Shown piece by piece: positions 7,533-16,900 of a stretch of DNA of 55,961 nucleotides; position 1 is the stretch's first letter, and every line of letters begins with the position of its first letter. Source of the stretch: Tissierella creatinini (GTDB lineage Bacteria; Bacillota; Clostridia; Tissierellales; Tissierellaceae); assembly GCA_005046945.1 (NCBI GenBank), contig SUSS01000016.1, forward strand, positions 1-55,961, in the 5' to 3' direction. The notes under the pieces are model-generated. The model was not told where the DNA came from. It worked only from the letters and a program-made list of their open reading frames with translations, and did no database searches. A program made the translations under genes and the position numbers.

Positions 7533-9230
7533 TTAAATCCCCTCTAAATACTCCTCTACCTCTTCAGCTGTAGCCAAGTTAAGAATGGTATCAAGGTGAG
7601 GGTAAACTTCCTCTTTAGATGTATTTCTTACTATATATCTTGCTCTAAGAATAGAGGATGGACTCATGCTTAGTTCGTCTATGCCCATGCCTAGCAATAG
7701 TGGAATTAGTTTTTCATCTCCTGCTGCCTCCCCACACATTCCTACCCAAATGCCCTCTTTATGTGCATTTTCAATTGTGGTATTGATAAGATTCAAGACT
7801 GCAGGATGATAATGGTTGTAAAGTTCGGATATATGGTGATTGCCTCTATCTACTGCTAATGTATATTGTATTAAATCATTGGTGCCTATAGAAAAGAAGT
7901 CCACTTCCTTTGCAAACTTTCTAGATTGAATTGCTACAGCAGGTACCTCTACCATTATACCAATTTCCATATCATCATTAAATGGTATATTGTCTTTTCT
8001 TAATTCTTCCCTAATCCCATTTATCAAGGATTTAGTATCCCTTAACTCCTTGATACTAGATATCATAGGAAACATTACCTTCACATTGCCATAGCTACTA
8101 GCTCTTAGAATAGCTTTTAGCTGGATTTTGAACATATCCTCCTGATCTAGGCAAAGCCTGATAGCCCTATATCCTAAAAAAGGATTCAACTCCTTAGGTA
8201 GATTTAAATAGAAAAGGTCTTTGTCTCCCCCTATGTCTAGGGTTCGTATGATTAATGGCCTATTTCCCAGCTTTTCTGCCGCCTCTTTATATGCTAAAAA
8301 CTGGTCTTCCTCTGATGGACAACTATCTTTGTCCATAAAGAGGAATTCAGTCCTAAATAAGCCCACTCCCTCTCCATCATATATAAGGACATGGTTTATT
8401 TCATTAACAGAACCGATATTCCCTGCCAATTGGACCTTATGCCCATCTTGAGATATGGATGGTTTTCCCTTCATAGAAAGAAGCTTTTCTTTTTCAACAT
8501 CCCTTAATGCCAGTTTTTTTTCGAAGATTTGGATCTCTTCCTTGTTAGGATTAATTAGGAATTCTCCATTTTCTCCATCCATAGCTACTATGTCTCCATT
8601 TTTAACCAGTTCGAAAATATCTTTAACCCCTGCTATTGCAGGTATTTCAAAGAGTCTAGCCATAATTGCTGTATGGGATGTCTTTCCTCCTAGCTTAGTT
8701 ATGAATCCGGATACCTTGTCACGGTTCATCTTTATCGTATCCCTAGGGGTAAGGTCTTGGGCTATGATTATGCTATCCTTATCTATTTGGGATAGGTCTA
8801 AGGGTTTAATATCCAATAAGCATCTCATTAGGCTATCGGTTACATCCTTTATATCGGACGCTCTAGCCTTTAAATATTCATCTTCTATGCCTTCAAATAA
8901 TGAAATAAAGTACTCCGCGGATTTTTTAAGAGCCCATTCACAATTTACTTGATTATCCTTTATCATCTTAGTCACCGCTGAATAGAGTTCAGGATCCTCT
9001 AATATCATAAGATGAGCATTGAATATTTCAGCATCGGACTCCCCAATAGAGTCCAAGGATAGGTCATATAGCTTTTGAATATCCTTTTTAACCTCTTCTA
9101 TTGCACTATCCAATCTAGCTATTTCATAATCTATGTCCAATATATGGATCTTCTCAACTATAATCTCCGGTGTTTCATATATAAATGCCTTACCTATGGC
9201 TATTCCAGGAGATGTTCCCAGTCCATTCAT
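7533..9230 (-). CDS. ptsI: PTS enzyme I (phosphoenolpyruvate-protein phosphotransferase)
   Basis: A 565-residue cytosolic enzyme that takes phosphate from PEP and passes it to HPr, the first step of PTS sugar uptake. It has the expected N-terminal HPr-binding/phosphohistidine domain with GGKTSHTAIMAR (H186 the phosphorylated His) and the C-terminal PEP-binding barrel with FRTEFLFMD, GIMVEVPAVA, FFSIGTNDLIQYTLAVDR and the catalytic-Cys motif MCGEAAGD. Length is normal. RBS GGGAGG precedes the ATG. No ptsH or EII genes lie nearby; it follows the aromatic operon with a terminator between, so it is a separate unit with the HAD gene. Confidence 0.95.
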   Translation of the reverse strand: MNGLGTSPGIAIGKAFIYETPEIIVEKIHILDIDYEIARLDSAIEEVKKDIQKLYDLSLDSIGESDAEIFNAHLMILEDPELYSAVTKMIKDNQVNCEWALKKSAEYFISLFEGIEDEYLKARASDIKDVTDSLMRCLLDIKPLDLSQIDKDSIIIAQDLTPRDTIKMNRDKVSGFITKLGGKTSHTAIMARLFEIPAIAGVKDIFELVKNGDIVAMDGENGEFLINPNKEEIQIFEKKLALRDVEKEKLLSMKGKPSISQDGHKVQLAGNIGSVNEINHVLIYDGEGVGLFRTEFLFMDKDSCPSEEDQFLAYKEAAEKLGNRPLIIRTLDIGGDKDLFYLNLPKELNPFLGYRAIRLCLDQEDMFKIQLKAILRASSYGNVKVMFPMISSIKELRDTKSLINGIREELRKDNIPFNDDMEIGIMVEVPAVAIQSRKFAKEVDFFSIGTNDLIQYTLAVDRGNHHISELYNHYHPAVLNLINTTIENAHKEGIWVGMCGEAAGDEKLIPLLLGMGIDELSMSPSSILRARYIVRNTSKEEVYPHLDTILNLATAEEVEEYLEGI

Positions 9231-9312
9231 CTAAATACCTCCCATCATCTCCTAAGTTTGTCTACACGTTTATCCTCATTATATATTACTTTTATATTGA
9301 TTGCCATAATAG

Positions 9313-9335
9313 AAAAAAGTGATCCTTAGACCACT
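9313..9335 (-). terminator. Terminator after pheA
   Basis: On the minus strand AGTGGTC (TAAG) GATCACT forms a 7-bp stem with one G-U pair, followed by TTTTTT. It separates the tyrA-aroA-aroC-pheA operon from ptsI. A TATAAT for ptsI lies at 9278-9283. Confidence 0.75.
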
Positions 9336-9352
9336 CTCTACCTATTAACATT

Positions 9353-10444
9353 CTAAATATTTTTGTAATATCCAAGTACCTTAAAGTAATTGCTATTACT
9401 CTGGATTTCATCTAAGGCCTTTTTCACATTTTCACTATTGATATCCCCTTCTAAATCTACATAGAAGTAGTATTCCCACGGGGACCCTATTATTGGTCTG
9501 GACTCTATCCTTATCATATTAAGGTTGTTTTCCTTGAAAATTCCTAGGCTATCATATAGGGCTCCCGGCTTGTGAGGATTGGAAAATACTATGCTTATGG
9601 CGTTGTTCTCATCCCTTTCTTCAAGGCTTCTCCCTATGATTATAAACCTGGTATAATTGCTGTTGTTGTTGTTTATATTTTCCTTAATAATTTCCAGGCC
9701 GTTTACTTCTGCTGCCTTTCTGCTACCTATGGCAGCCATATAATTAGCTTCCTTATTCTTGATTAGCTCTGCAGCCATGGCTGTGTTGTGATAGGGCACT
9801 AGGACCCAATCCTTCTGGCTTAAAAAGTCACTGCACTGGTCTAAGGCTTGAGGATGAGAGTATACTTCCCTTATATCCTCTAATCTGCTGCCTTTTAGTC
9901 CCATTAAATTGTGATTGATCTTTAAGGCTATGTTTCCTACAATATATAAGCCGTATTTTCTTAATAGGTCATATACCTCATTTATAGCCCCTGTAGAGGA
10001 GTTTTCTATAGGAAGGACACCATAATGAGCATTTTCCTCCTTCAGGTCTTTAAACACATCTTCAAACTTCTTAACAGGATAGGAATTTGCATCTTCTCCA
10101 AAGTATTCAAGAAGGGCCTGTTCGCTGTAAGAGCCTGTAGTTCCCTGATAGCAAATCTTAATCAGGGACTTGGCACTATCTATTTTATGATTTTGGTAGT
10201 TCTTGCTAAGGTCCATAAGTTTAATGAAAAAGTCCTTTAGGTAATGTTCCAGGTCTTTATTCTTTAATCGTTCTGTATTTTTTTTGATTACTTCCCCTTC
10301 CCTAGAGCTGTTTAATACAGGGACCTTGTTTTCTATTTTATACTTGGCTACCTCTGTTACTAATTCCATCCGCCTTTCAAAGAGACCTACCAGCTCTTTA
10401 TCTACCTTATCTATTTCCTTCCTAAGGTCGTCTAAATAAGTCAT
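9353..10444 (-). CDS. pheA: Bifunctional chorismate mutase / prephenate dehydratase
   Basis: A 363-residue enzyme converting chorismate to prephenate and then to phenylpyruvate, for phenylalanine. Residues 1-85 form an AroQ-type chorismate mutase helix bundle (LRKEIDKVDKELVGLFERRM). The dehydratase domain starts at YQGTTGSYSEQALLEYFG and has GVLPIENSSTGAINEVYDLL and the NYTRFIIIG segment. A C-terminal ACT domain (ISIVFSNPHKPGALYDSLGI) carries ESRP, the motif tied to phenylalanine feedback binding. It overlaps aroC by 23 nt, so translation is probably coupled. It is the last gene of the aromatic operon and should be under the leader-peptide attenuator at 13694-13866. Confidence 0.96.
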   Translation of the reverse strand: MTYLDDLRKEIDKVDKELVGLFERRMELVTEVAKYKIENKVPVLNSSREGEVIKKNTERLKNKDLEHYLKDFFIKLMDLSKNYQNHKIDSAKSLIKICYQGTTGSYSEQALLEYFGEDANSYPVKKFEDVFKDLKEENAHYGVLPIENSSTGAINEVYDLLRKYGLYIVGNIALKINHNLMGLKGSRLEDIREVYSHPQALDQCSDFLSQKDWVLVPYHNTAMAAELIKNKEANYMAAIGSRKAAEVNGLEIIKENINNNNSNYTRFIIIGRSLEERDENNAISIVFSNPHKPGALYDSLGIFKENNLNMIRIESRPIIGSPWEYYFYVDLEGDINSENVKKALDEIQSNSNYFKVLGYYKNI

Positions 10445-11531
10445 GGTCCACCTTCACCTCCAAGAGTTGATCCAATATAACCAGGGCTGTAGCAGCCTCT
10501 ATCACAGGGGCTGCCCTTAGGACTATACAAGGATCATGTCTTCCTACCACTTCAATCTCTACATCTTCCTTATTTACCATATCAATAGTTCGCTGTTTTT
10601 TTCCAATGGATGCCGTAGGTTTAATGCCCACTCTAAAGATTATTGGCAAGCCATTAGTGATTCCACCTATGATGCCTCCGTTGTTATTTGAATATGCATT
10701 TACCTTATCTCCATCCATAAAGTATTCATCGTTGGCTTGAGAACCCTTCATCTTGGTAATATTAAAACCTGCACCAAATTCAATCCCCTTGGTAGCCGGT
10801 ATGGAAAAGATCATATGAGCAAGGTTGCTTTCAACCGATTCAAAAAACGGACTTCCAAGTCCTGCAGGATGATTGACTACAGCAACTTCTAAAATTCCTC
10901 CTACGGAATCCTCATCCTCTTTAGCCTTTAATATAGCTTCCTCCATCAATTCTCCCATTTTATCATCCAATACAGGGAATCTCTTATTTCTCAACTCCTC
11001 TATTAATTCAGGCCTTAGGGCCAGACTGTCAAAGTAATCCTCTTCAATATCACCTATGGATTTTATATGGCTTCCTACATATATATTCTTTCTTCTTAAG
11101 ATTTGCTTAGCGATGGCTCCTGCAAATACGATTGAAGCGGTAATTCTTCCAGAGAAGTGGCCGCTTCCCCTATAATCATTGTGCCCAAAGTATCTGATAT
11201 CTCCGGTGTAATCTGCATGGCCGGGACGGGCTAAGTCCTTGGTCCTTGAATAATCCTTAGACCTAGTATCTGTATTTCTTATGATCATAGAGAGGGGAGT
11301 CCCAGTTGTCTTCTTGTTAAAGAAGCCGCTTAATATTTCGAATTCATCCTTCTCAGCTCTTGGAGTAGATAGTTGGTTTTGTCCTGGAGCCCTTCTTTTC
11401 ATCTCCATTTTTATCTCTTCTAAATCCAATTCAATTCCAGGAGGAAGGCCTCCTATATTTATTCCTATGGCTGGACCGTGAGATTCTCCGAATATTGAAA
11501 GTTTAATATTATTCCCCCATGTTGAGCTCAT
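10422..11531 (-). CDS. aroC: Chorismate synthase
   Basis: A 369-residue flavin-dependent enzyme that makes chorismate from EPSP. Signature segments are FGESHGPAIG near the N-terminus, RRAPGQNQLSTPRAEKD, SKDYSRTKDLARPGHADYT and the RGSGHFSGRITA region; the C-terminus has VGRHDPCIVLRAAPVIEA. Length is as expected. RBS ATAGGAGGGG is well placed. It overlaps aroA by 23 nt upstream and pheA by 23 nt downstream, an unusually regular pattern showing tight operon packing. Confidence 0.96.
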   Translation of the reverse strand: MSSTWGNNIKLSIFGESHGPAIGINIGGLPPGIELDLEEIKMEMKRRAPGQNQLSTPRAEKDEFEILSGFFNKKTTGTPLSMIIRNTDTRSKDYSRTKDLARPGHADYTGDIRYFGHNDYRGSGHFSGRITASIVFAGAIAKQILRRKNIYVGSHIKSIGDIEEDYFDSLALRPELIEELRNKRFPVLDDKMGELMEEAILKAKEDEDSVGGILEVAVVNHPAGLGSPFFESVESNLAHMIFSIPATKGIEFGAGFNITKMKGSQANDEYFMDGDKVNAYSNNNGGIIGGITNGLPIIFRVGIKPTASIGKKQRTIDMVNKEDVEIEVVGRHDPCIVLRAAPVIEAATALVILDQLLEVKVDHDLFRRP

Positions 11532-12792
11532 GAACGTCCCCTCCTATCTTTTTAAAATCCTCCCAGAAATGAGGATAGGACTTGCTTACTGCATGGCTAT
11601 TGGTGATTGTTACTTCCTCGGTGCATCTTAAAGATGCTATGGCCAAGGACATAGCTATTCTATGGTCATTCCAGCTGTCCACTATGCCACCCTTTAGGCT
11701 TTTCTTGCCCTGGATTACCAGTCCATCCTCTAATTCACGTACAACTGCTCCCAACTTATTTAATTCCGTAGAAATGGCCTTAAGTCGATCTGACTCTTTG
11801 ATTCTAAGCCTCGCAGCATTAATTATTCGAGTCTCACCTTCACTTAAAGCTGCTAATACCGTAAGAATCGGAACAATATCCGGGCATTGAGAAGCATCTA
11901 TTTCTATACCTTTGGTGTCAGACCTTCTTGTTATTACCTTATCTTTGGTGATTTCAATATGGCCACCCATTTCTTTAATAAGGTCCATTATTACCTTATC
12001 CCCTTGAAGGGACTCAATATTCAAATCCAAGGATGTAATTTCCTCTCCTATTATTCCGGCTACAAGCCAAAAGGCTGCTTGGGAAAAATCTCCTTCAACC
12101 CTATAATCTATAGCCTTATATTTCTGATTTCCTTTTATTAAGAATTCTTGATAATCCTTATTTTCTACCCTTATTCCAAATTTATTTAAGGTATCCAAGG
12201 TTAAATCTACATATCCCTTGGATTCCAAATCTCCCTTAACTATAATCCTTGAATCCCCATCTAATAAGGGAAGGGTAAATAAGAGGCCTGTAATGAATTG
12301 AGAGCTAATATTACCTTCAATTTCAAAAGCTCCAGCTTTTAACTTGCCTTGGATTTCGAGAGGCAAGTTTCCATTTTCAGTTGAGTAAATGATTCCTTGC
12401 TCATCAAAGATTTTATAGTAGGATTCCAGGGGTCTTGAAACCAGCTTGCCTCTACCGGTGAAGACCTTTGTATTGTCATGAAGCATGGATATTGGAATTA
12501 AAAATCTTAGGGTAGAGCCTGATTCCTTGGAGTCAATATCTATCTCTTTTTCTAATTCACGAGCATTTCCTTTAATCTTCAATACTCCATGACCTAGGTC
12601 TTCAATCCTTGCACCTAGGATTTCCATTCCTTGGCATGTTGCATGAATATCATCTGAAAATATCACATTGGATATTGTGCTTTCTTCATTAGCAAGAGCA
12701 GCTGATATTATTCCCCTGTGACAAAGGCTTTTTGACGGTGGAATGCTTATTGTTCCTTTTAATATCTTGGGATTTATTCTTATCCTTTTCAT
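11509..12792 (-). CDS. aroA: 3-phosphoshikimate 1-carboxyvinyltransferase (EPSP synthase)
   Basis: A 427-residue enzyme joining shikimate 3-phosphate and PEP. The N-terminal ISIPPSKSLCHRG holds the PSKS substrate-binding loop (S20-K21-S22); GSGSTLRF-like binding appears as ESGSTLRFLIPI; RIKESDRLKA and SWNDHRIAMS are the other family signatures. RBS TTTAGGAGG precedes the ATG. It starts 8 nt after tyrA. The first shikimate-pathway genes (aroF, aroB, aroD, aroE, aroK) are not in this window, so this operon holds only the end of the pathway. Confidence 0.96.
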   Translation of the reverse strand: MKRIRINPKILKGTISIPPSKSLCHRGIISAALANEESTISNVIFSDDIHATCQGMEILGARIEDLGHGVLKIKGNARELEKEIDIDSKESGSTLRFLIPISMLHDNTKVFTGRGKLVSRPLESYYKIFDEQGIIYSTENGNLPLEIQGKLKAGAFEIEGNISSQFITGLLFTLPLLDGDSRIIVKGDLESKGYVDLTLDTLNKFGIRVENKDYQEFLIKGNQKYKAIDYRVEGDFSQAAFWLVAGIIGEEITSLDLNIESLQGDKVIMDLIKEMGGHIEITKDKVITRRSDTKGIEIDASQCPDIVPILTVLAALSEGETRIINAARLRIKESDRLKAISTELNKLGAVVRELEDGLVIQGKKSLKGGIVDSWNDHRIAMSLAIASLRCTEEVTITNSHAVSKSYPHFWEDFKKIGGDVHELNMGE

Positions 12793-12800
12793 ATTACCTC

Positions 12801-13661
12801 CTAAAGTTGAGTTCTTCTTCTGCTGGATTCTTTAAACTCCCTTTCCAGGGCTTCTTTATCATCATCTATTATTGCTTGTTTTATTAATTTCATTTTCTCT
12901 TCAAATACTTCAATCTTGCTGATTAAGTTGTCCTTATTGCCTATGAAGAGTTCACTCCATAATTCAGCATTGATATTTGCAATCCTTGTAAGCTCTCTAT
13001 AACTATCACCTATGAATTTGCCCGTATTCACATTAAGATTATCGCTATTTATAAGGGCTACCGCAATAGCATGGGGTAGCTGGGAGGTAAAGGATATGAT
13101 TTCATCGTGTTTTTGAGGGTCTACTCTTACTACGTTCCTAAAACCCATGCCCCTTACTATAAGTTCAACTATCAAAAGAGAAGTCTCCTTATTTCTGGAA
13201 TTTGGAGTAAGGATGTAGTTGGCTCCCTCAAATACCTCTGCAGATGAGTACTCCAAACCCTTCTTCTCACGGCCAGCCATGGGATGGCCAAATACAAAGT
13301 CCACATCCTCCGGAAGCATACTATTGATATCATCTATGAGTCCATTTTTAATCCCTGTGGCATCGGTGATTATAGTATTAGGTCTAAAATAATCCTTATT
13401 ATCCTTGATAAACTTCTTTACAAGATTAGGATATAAACAGATAATGACCATGTCGGAGTTCAATAGAGGCTCCTTAGGATCCCTATAACCCTTATTTATT
13501 ACCCCTAGTTCTTCACCATCCTTCAGGGCTTTTTCATCTATATCTACAGCCCATATATTCTTTGGACTTAGCTTCTTTAAGCTCTTAGCATAGGAGCCTC
13601 CTAGAAGCCCTAGTCCTATTATGGTGATATTAAATTCATGTATATCGAAGTTCTCTCTCAC
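12801..13661 (-). CDS. tyrA: Prephenate dehydrogenase
   Basis: A 286-residue NAD(P)-dependent enzyme turning prephenate into 4-hydroxyphenylpyruvate for tyrosine. The Rossmann motif is IIGLGLLGGSYAKSLKK; FGHPMAGREKKGLEYSSAEVF and FTSQLPHAIAVALIN are the family's substrate/active-site segments. There is no ACT domain at the C-terminus, so no built-in tyrosine feedback domain is seen. The start is GTG at 13661 preceded by GGGGGG. The ribosome site lies only about 20 nt beyond the attenuator hairpin (13694-13717). First structural gene of the tyrA-aroA-aroC-pheA operon. Confidence 0.94.
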   Translation of the reverse strand: MRENFDIHEFNITIIGLGLLGGSYAKSLKKLSPKNIWAVDIDEKALKDGEELGVINKGYRDPKEPLLNSDMVIICLYPNLVKKFIKDNKDYFRPNTIITDATGIKNGLIDDINSMLPEDVDFVFGHPMAGREKKGLEYSSAEVFEGANYILTPNSRNKETSLLIVELIVRGMGFRNVVRVDPQKHDEIISFTSQLPHAIAVALINSDNLNVNTGKFIGDSYRELTRIANINAELWSELFIGNKDNLISKIEVFEEKMKLIKQAIIDDDKEALEREFKESSRRRTQL

Positions 13662-13693
13662 AGTATGCCCCCCTATGGATTTTTGGGTAAAAT

Positions 13694-13717
13694 AAAAAGA
13701 CTCCTAACGAGTCTTTT
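13694..13717 (-). terminator. Attenuator terminator upstream of tyrA
   Basis: On the minus strand AAAAGACTC (GTTAG) GAGTCTTTT forms a 9-bp stem followed by TTATTTT. It lies between the leader peptide gene and tyrA, so it would end transcription early unless the antiterminator at 13704-13756 forms. Confidence 0.85.
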
Positions 13718-13756
13718 GGTATTACACTATTGTATATAAATATATCTACTCATTAG
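13704..13756 (-). promoter_or_regulatory. Antiterminator alternative of the tyr/phe attenuator
   Basis: On the minus strand CTAATGAGT (13756-13748) can pair with ACTCGTTAG (13712-13704): 9 bp including one U-G. This uses the 5' arm and loop of the terminator, so the two structures exclude each other. The upstream arm begins about 20 nt after the leader peptide stop codon, where a ribosome on the stop would hinder it. Confidence 0.75.
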
Positions 13757-13776
13757 ATTAAAAAACACCTATATTT

Positions 13777-13866
13777 TCATGAAAAATAGCCGTAGCTATA
13801 ATAAAAGCTAAGGCCCATAAAAAAGAAATTTTGTTCTTTAGATGAATTTTTTCTAGTGAGGTTCAT
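13777..13866 (-). CDS. Tyr/Phe-rich leader peptide of the tyrA-aroA-aroC-pheA operon
   Basis: A 29-codon gene missed by usual length limits. It starts with ATG at 13866, with AAGGAG 8 nt upstream, and stops at TGA (13779-13777). The peptide begins MNLTRKNSSKEQN and ends FFFMGLSFYYSYGYFS: five Phe and four Tyr in the last 16 residues, that is, the two end products of the operon. Codons 18-26 also form a hairpin (GCCTTAGCT with AGCTACGGC, one mismatch). Downstream lie the antiterminator and terminator hairpins and then tyrA. This is the classic layout of ribosome-mediated transcription attenuation: scarce charged tRNA-Phe or tRNA-Tyr stalls the ribosome and favours read-through. No T-box motif is visible. 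Translation and regulation are inferred. Confidence 0.88.
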   Translation of the reverse strand: MNLTRKNSSKEQNFFFMGLSFYYSYGYFS

Positions 13867-13908
13867 ATAATTTACTCCTTAAATTAAACACTTTAATTAA
13901 TTCTTTTT

Positions 13909-13914
13909 ATCATA
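13909..13914 (-). promoter_or_regulatory. -10 box of the aromatic operon promoter
   Basis: TATGAT on the minus strand, about 43 nt upstream of the leader peptide ATG. A clear -35 is not obvious; TTGAAA lies further upstream at a loose spacing. It is the likely start of the leader transcript. Confidence 0.5.
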
Positions 13915-13981
13915 CCATAAATATACATTCTAGAAAAGAGATTTTTTCAAACTATTCGGAAAAAGTGGTTTTCTTTTTAGC

Positions 13982-16900
13982 ATTTCAATACATCCCATGT
14001 TATGGTTCAGCAAGTGGCGGGGAGGTCGGTGAGCCGAGGCCACCGGCATTTCAATACATCCCATGTTATGGTTCAGCGAAACCGATTACCTTGGAGCGGT
14101 AGAGAAAACCTTATTTCAATACATCCCATGTTATGGTTCAGCTTTGAAGATGAGTTTGGTAAAGGTATGGGTATATTAGGATTTCAATACATCCCATGTT
14201 ATGGTTCAGCAAACAAATCACGATGATTATTATGTGCAGCTAATGAATTTCAATACATCCCATGTTATGGTTCAGCACAGAGAGAAGCTTGAAAGGGACA
14301 AAATAAAAGCTAAATTTCAATACATCCCATGTTATGGTTCAGCACGTCGCTTGTTGCATTATCCCAATCTTTCTTATTTATTTCAATACATCCCATGTTA
14401 TGGTTCAGCCATGATAAACATTACATAAGCTTGGTAGTTAGTGATATTTCAATACATCCCATGTTATGGTTCAGCTGATAATATATTGTTGTGGGTAGGG
14501 ATTTATATAAATTTCAATACATCCCATGTTATGGTTCAGCTTATAGTCATATCCAGTAAGCCATGCAACTGCACCATTTCAATACATCCCATGTTATGGT
14601 TCAGCCTTCGTTTTTTTGCTTTTCTTTGCTAGTTTTATCTTATTTCAATACATCCCATGTTATGGTTCAGCTAGATGGTATTTCGATTTTATGTAGTTGG
14701 TTATTGCATTTCAATACATCCCATGTTATGGTTCAGCTAGATACAGTAGAGCCTATAAGTAAACTATTAGCTTGATTTCAATACATCCCATGTTATGGTT
14801 CAGCGTAGAGGGCAATTTCGGCGTTAGAAAGAGTATTGTTATTTCAATACATCCCATGTTATGGTTCAGCACACATATAGAAGCTATGGAAGGATTTAAG
14901 GGGAAAATTTCAATACATCCCATGTTATGGTTCAGCATTGGGGAAAGTTTGAAGGATAGCAATGTACCTTAATTTCAATACATCCCATGTTATGGTTCAG
15001 CATTTAATAGTTCAGATTATAGAACTAAAACATTTGAATTTCAATACATCCCATGTTATGGTTCAGCAAGAGGTTGGAGTGTTGCACAACTTAGAAGACA
15101 CTTATTTCAATACATCCCATGTTATGGTTCAGCGAAAAGAAGGTAGACAAGCATAATGGATTGGTTGAGATTTCAATACATCCCATGTTATGGTTCAGCC
15201 AACGCCTGTCTTACTAGGAATAGTAAGAACTCCTGTATTTCAATACATCCCATGTTATGGTTCAGCTGTAAAAGATAATTTTCCAGGTCTACAGAAGACT
15301 GTATTTCAATACATCCCATGTTATGGTTCAGCGATATCTAATATTAGTTATTAGGTATCTTATAGAGATTTCAATACATCCCATGTTATGGTTCAGCCTC
15401 CATCCGCTAGAAGGTATTTTTGAAATATAAGTATTTCAATACATCCCATGTTATGGTTCAGCTTGCTCTTTCTGTTTGATTTAATCTGAATTTCTCATAT
15501 TTCAATACATCCCATGTTATGGTTCAGCTATATGGGATTTAGTAGAAGATGAAGAAGTTGACCTATTTCAATACATCCCATGTTATGGTTCAGCCAACAT
15601 GGAGGCAGAGTTTTCAAAACCTTTATTGGCATTTCAATACATCCCATGTTATGGTTCAGCCAAGAGGCATCCTCTAACAGATGAACCTTATGTATTATTT
15701 CAATACATCCCATGTTATGGTTCAGCTAGGCCCTATAATATCCGTTCTACCTTCGTGTCCACAATTTCAATACATCCCATGTTATGGTTCAGCATCATAA
15801 GTTTTTATTGGAGTTATTATTTTAGTATTATTTCAATACATCCCATGTTATGGTTCAGCGGAGATGTCAAATATTATGCCAAAAATCTTACTTTAATTTC
15901 AATACATCCCATGTTATGGTTCAGCGATAGATTCTTAAACTCTTTACCCTTCATCTGCTTTATTTCAATACATCCCATGTTATGGTTCAGCGACTTTTAA
16001 GGAGAAGATAAAGCTCACAAAATATTAATTTCAATACATCCCATGTTATGGTTCAGCCCACTTAAACGGAACTGAAAGAACTTTTACAGGCTAATTTCAA
16101 TACATCCCATGTTATGGTTCAGCAGATGTATTATCGAGTGGTCACGATATGACTATAACATTTCAATACATCCCATGTTATGGTTCAGCTATACTAATAG
16201 ATGGCCTACATGAACCCTTAATTGAATTTCAATACATCCCATGTTATGGTTCAGCATGCAAAAAATCTTCAATCCGTTTGGGGGCTGGCTAATTTCAATA
16301 CATCCCATGTTATGGTTCAGCCTTTAATTGTTGGAAACACTTGCTTTAAAATAATTATTTCAATACATCCCATGTTATGGTTCAGCTGTACACTTTATCA
16401 ATCTTAGGTACTATTACCTCATATTTCAATACATCCCATGTTATGGTTCAGCTAAAGCTCCAGCTATTATAGTAGAAGGAGCTTTTATATTTCAATACAT
16501 CCCATGTTATGGTTCAGCCCCTAAGTGGTACAAGCGTGGAACTATATTAGCCTAATTTCAATACATCCCATGTTATGGTTCAGCATTCATATAGCTTAAG
16601 CAAATGCTGGCTTAACTCTATTTCAATACATCCCATGTTATGGTTCAGCCTTAAGTGCTTCTTGAGAGTTTTCATCATCAACCTTATTTCAATACATCCC
16701 ATGTTATGGTTCAGCGCCTTTACAATCAATTGCAAAGAAGTTGAATGCTTATTTCAATACATCCCATGTTATGGTTCAGCATTAGGATTAGATGGAGCTA
16801 TCTTCTTAGATGGTGGATTTCAATACATCCCATGTTATGGTTCAGCATCCCAAGTAGTCCACAAAGTTAAATCCTCATCTAAATTTCAATACATCCCATG

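Larger units (their letters stand above)
13694..13970 (-). repeat. tyrA leader region, intact copy of a flanking duplication
   Basis: The promoter-to-terminator region here is recognisable again at 29705-29870 in the same orientation: the promoter side (TAGAnTnTATATTTATG, TGATAAAA, ATTAATT) and the terminator side (AAAAnACTCGTTAnGAGTCT) match, while the leader peptide part is missing from the second copy. The pair brackets the CRISPR-Cas locus. Confidence 0.65.

Noticed and set aside
13662-13981. T-box riboswitch upstream of tyrA
   Set aside because: No T-box (AGGGTGGnACCGCG-like) sequence or long specifier stem was found; the leader peptide with paired hairpins explains the region.
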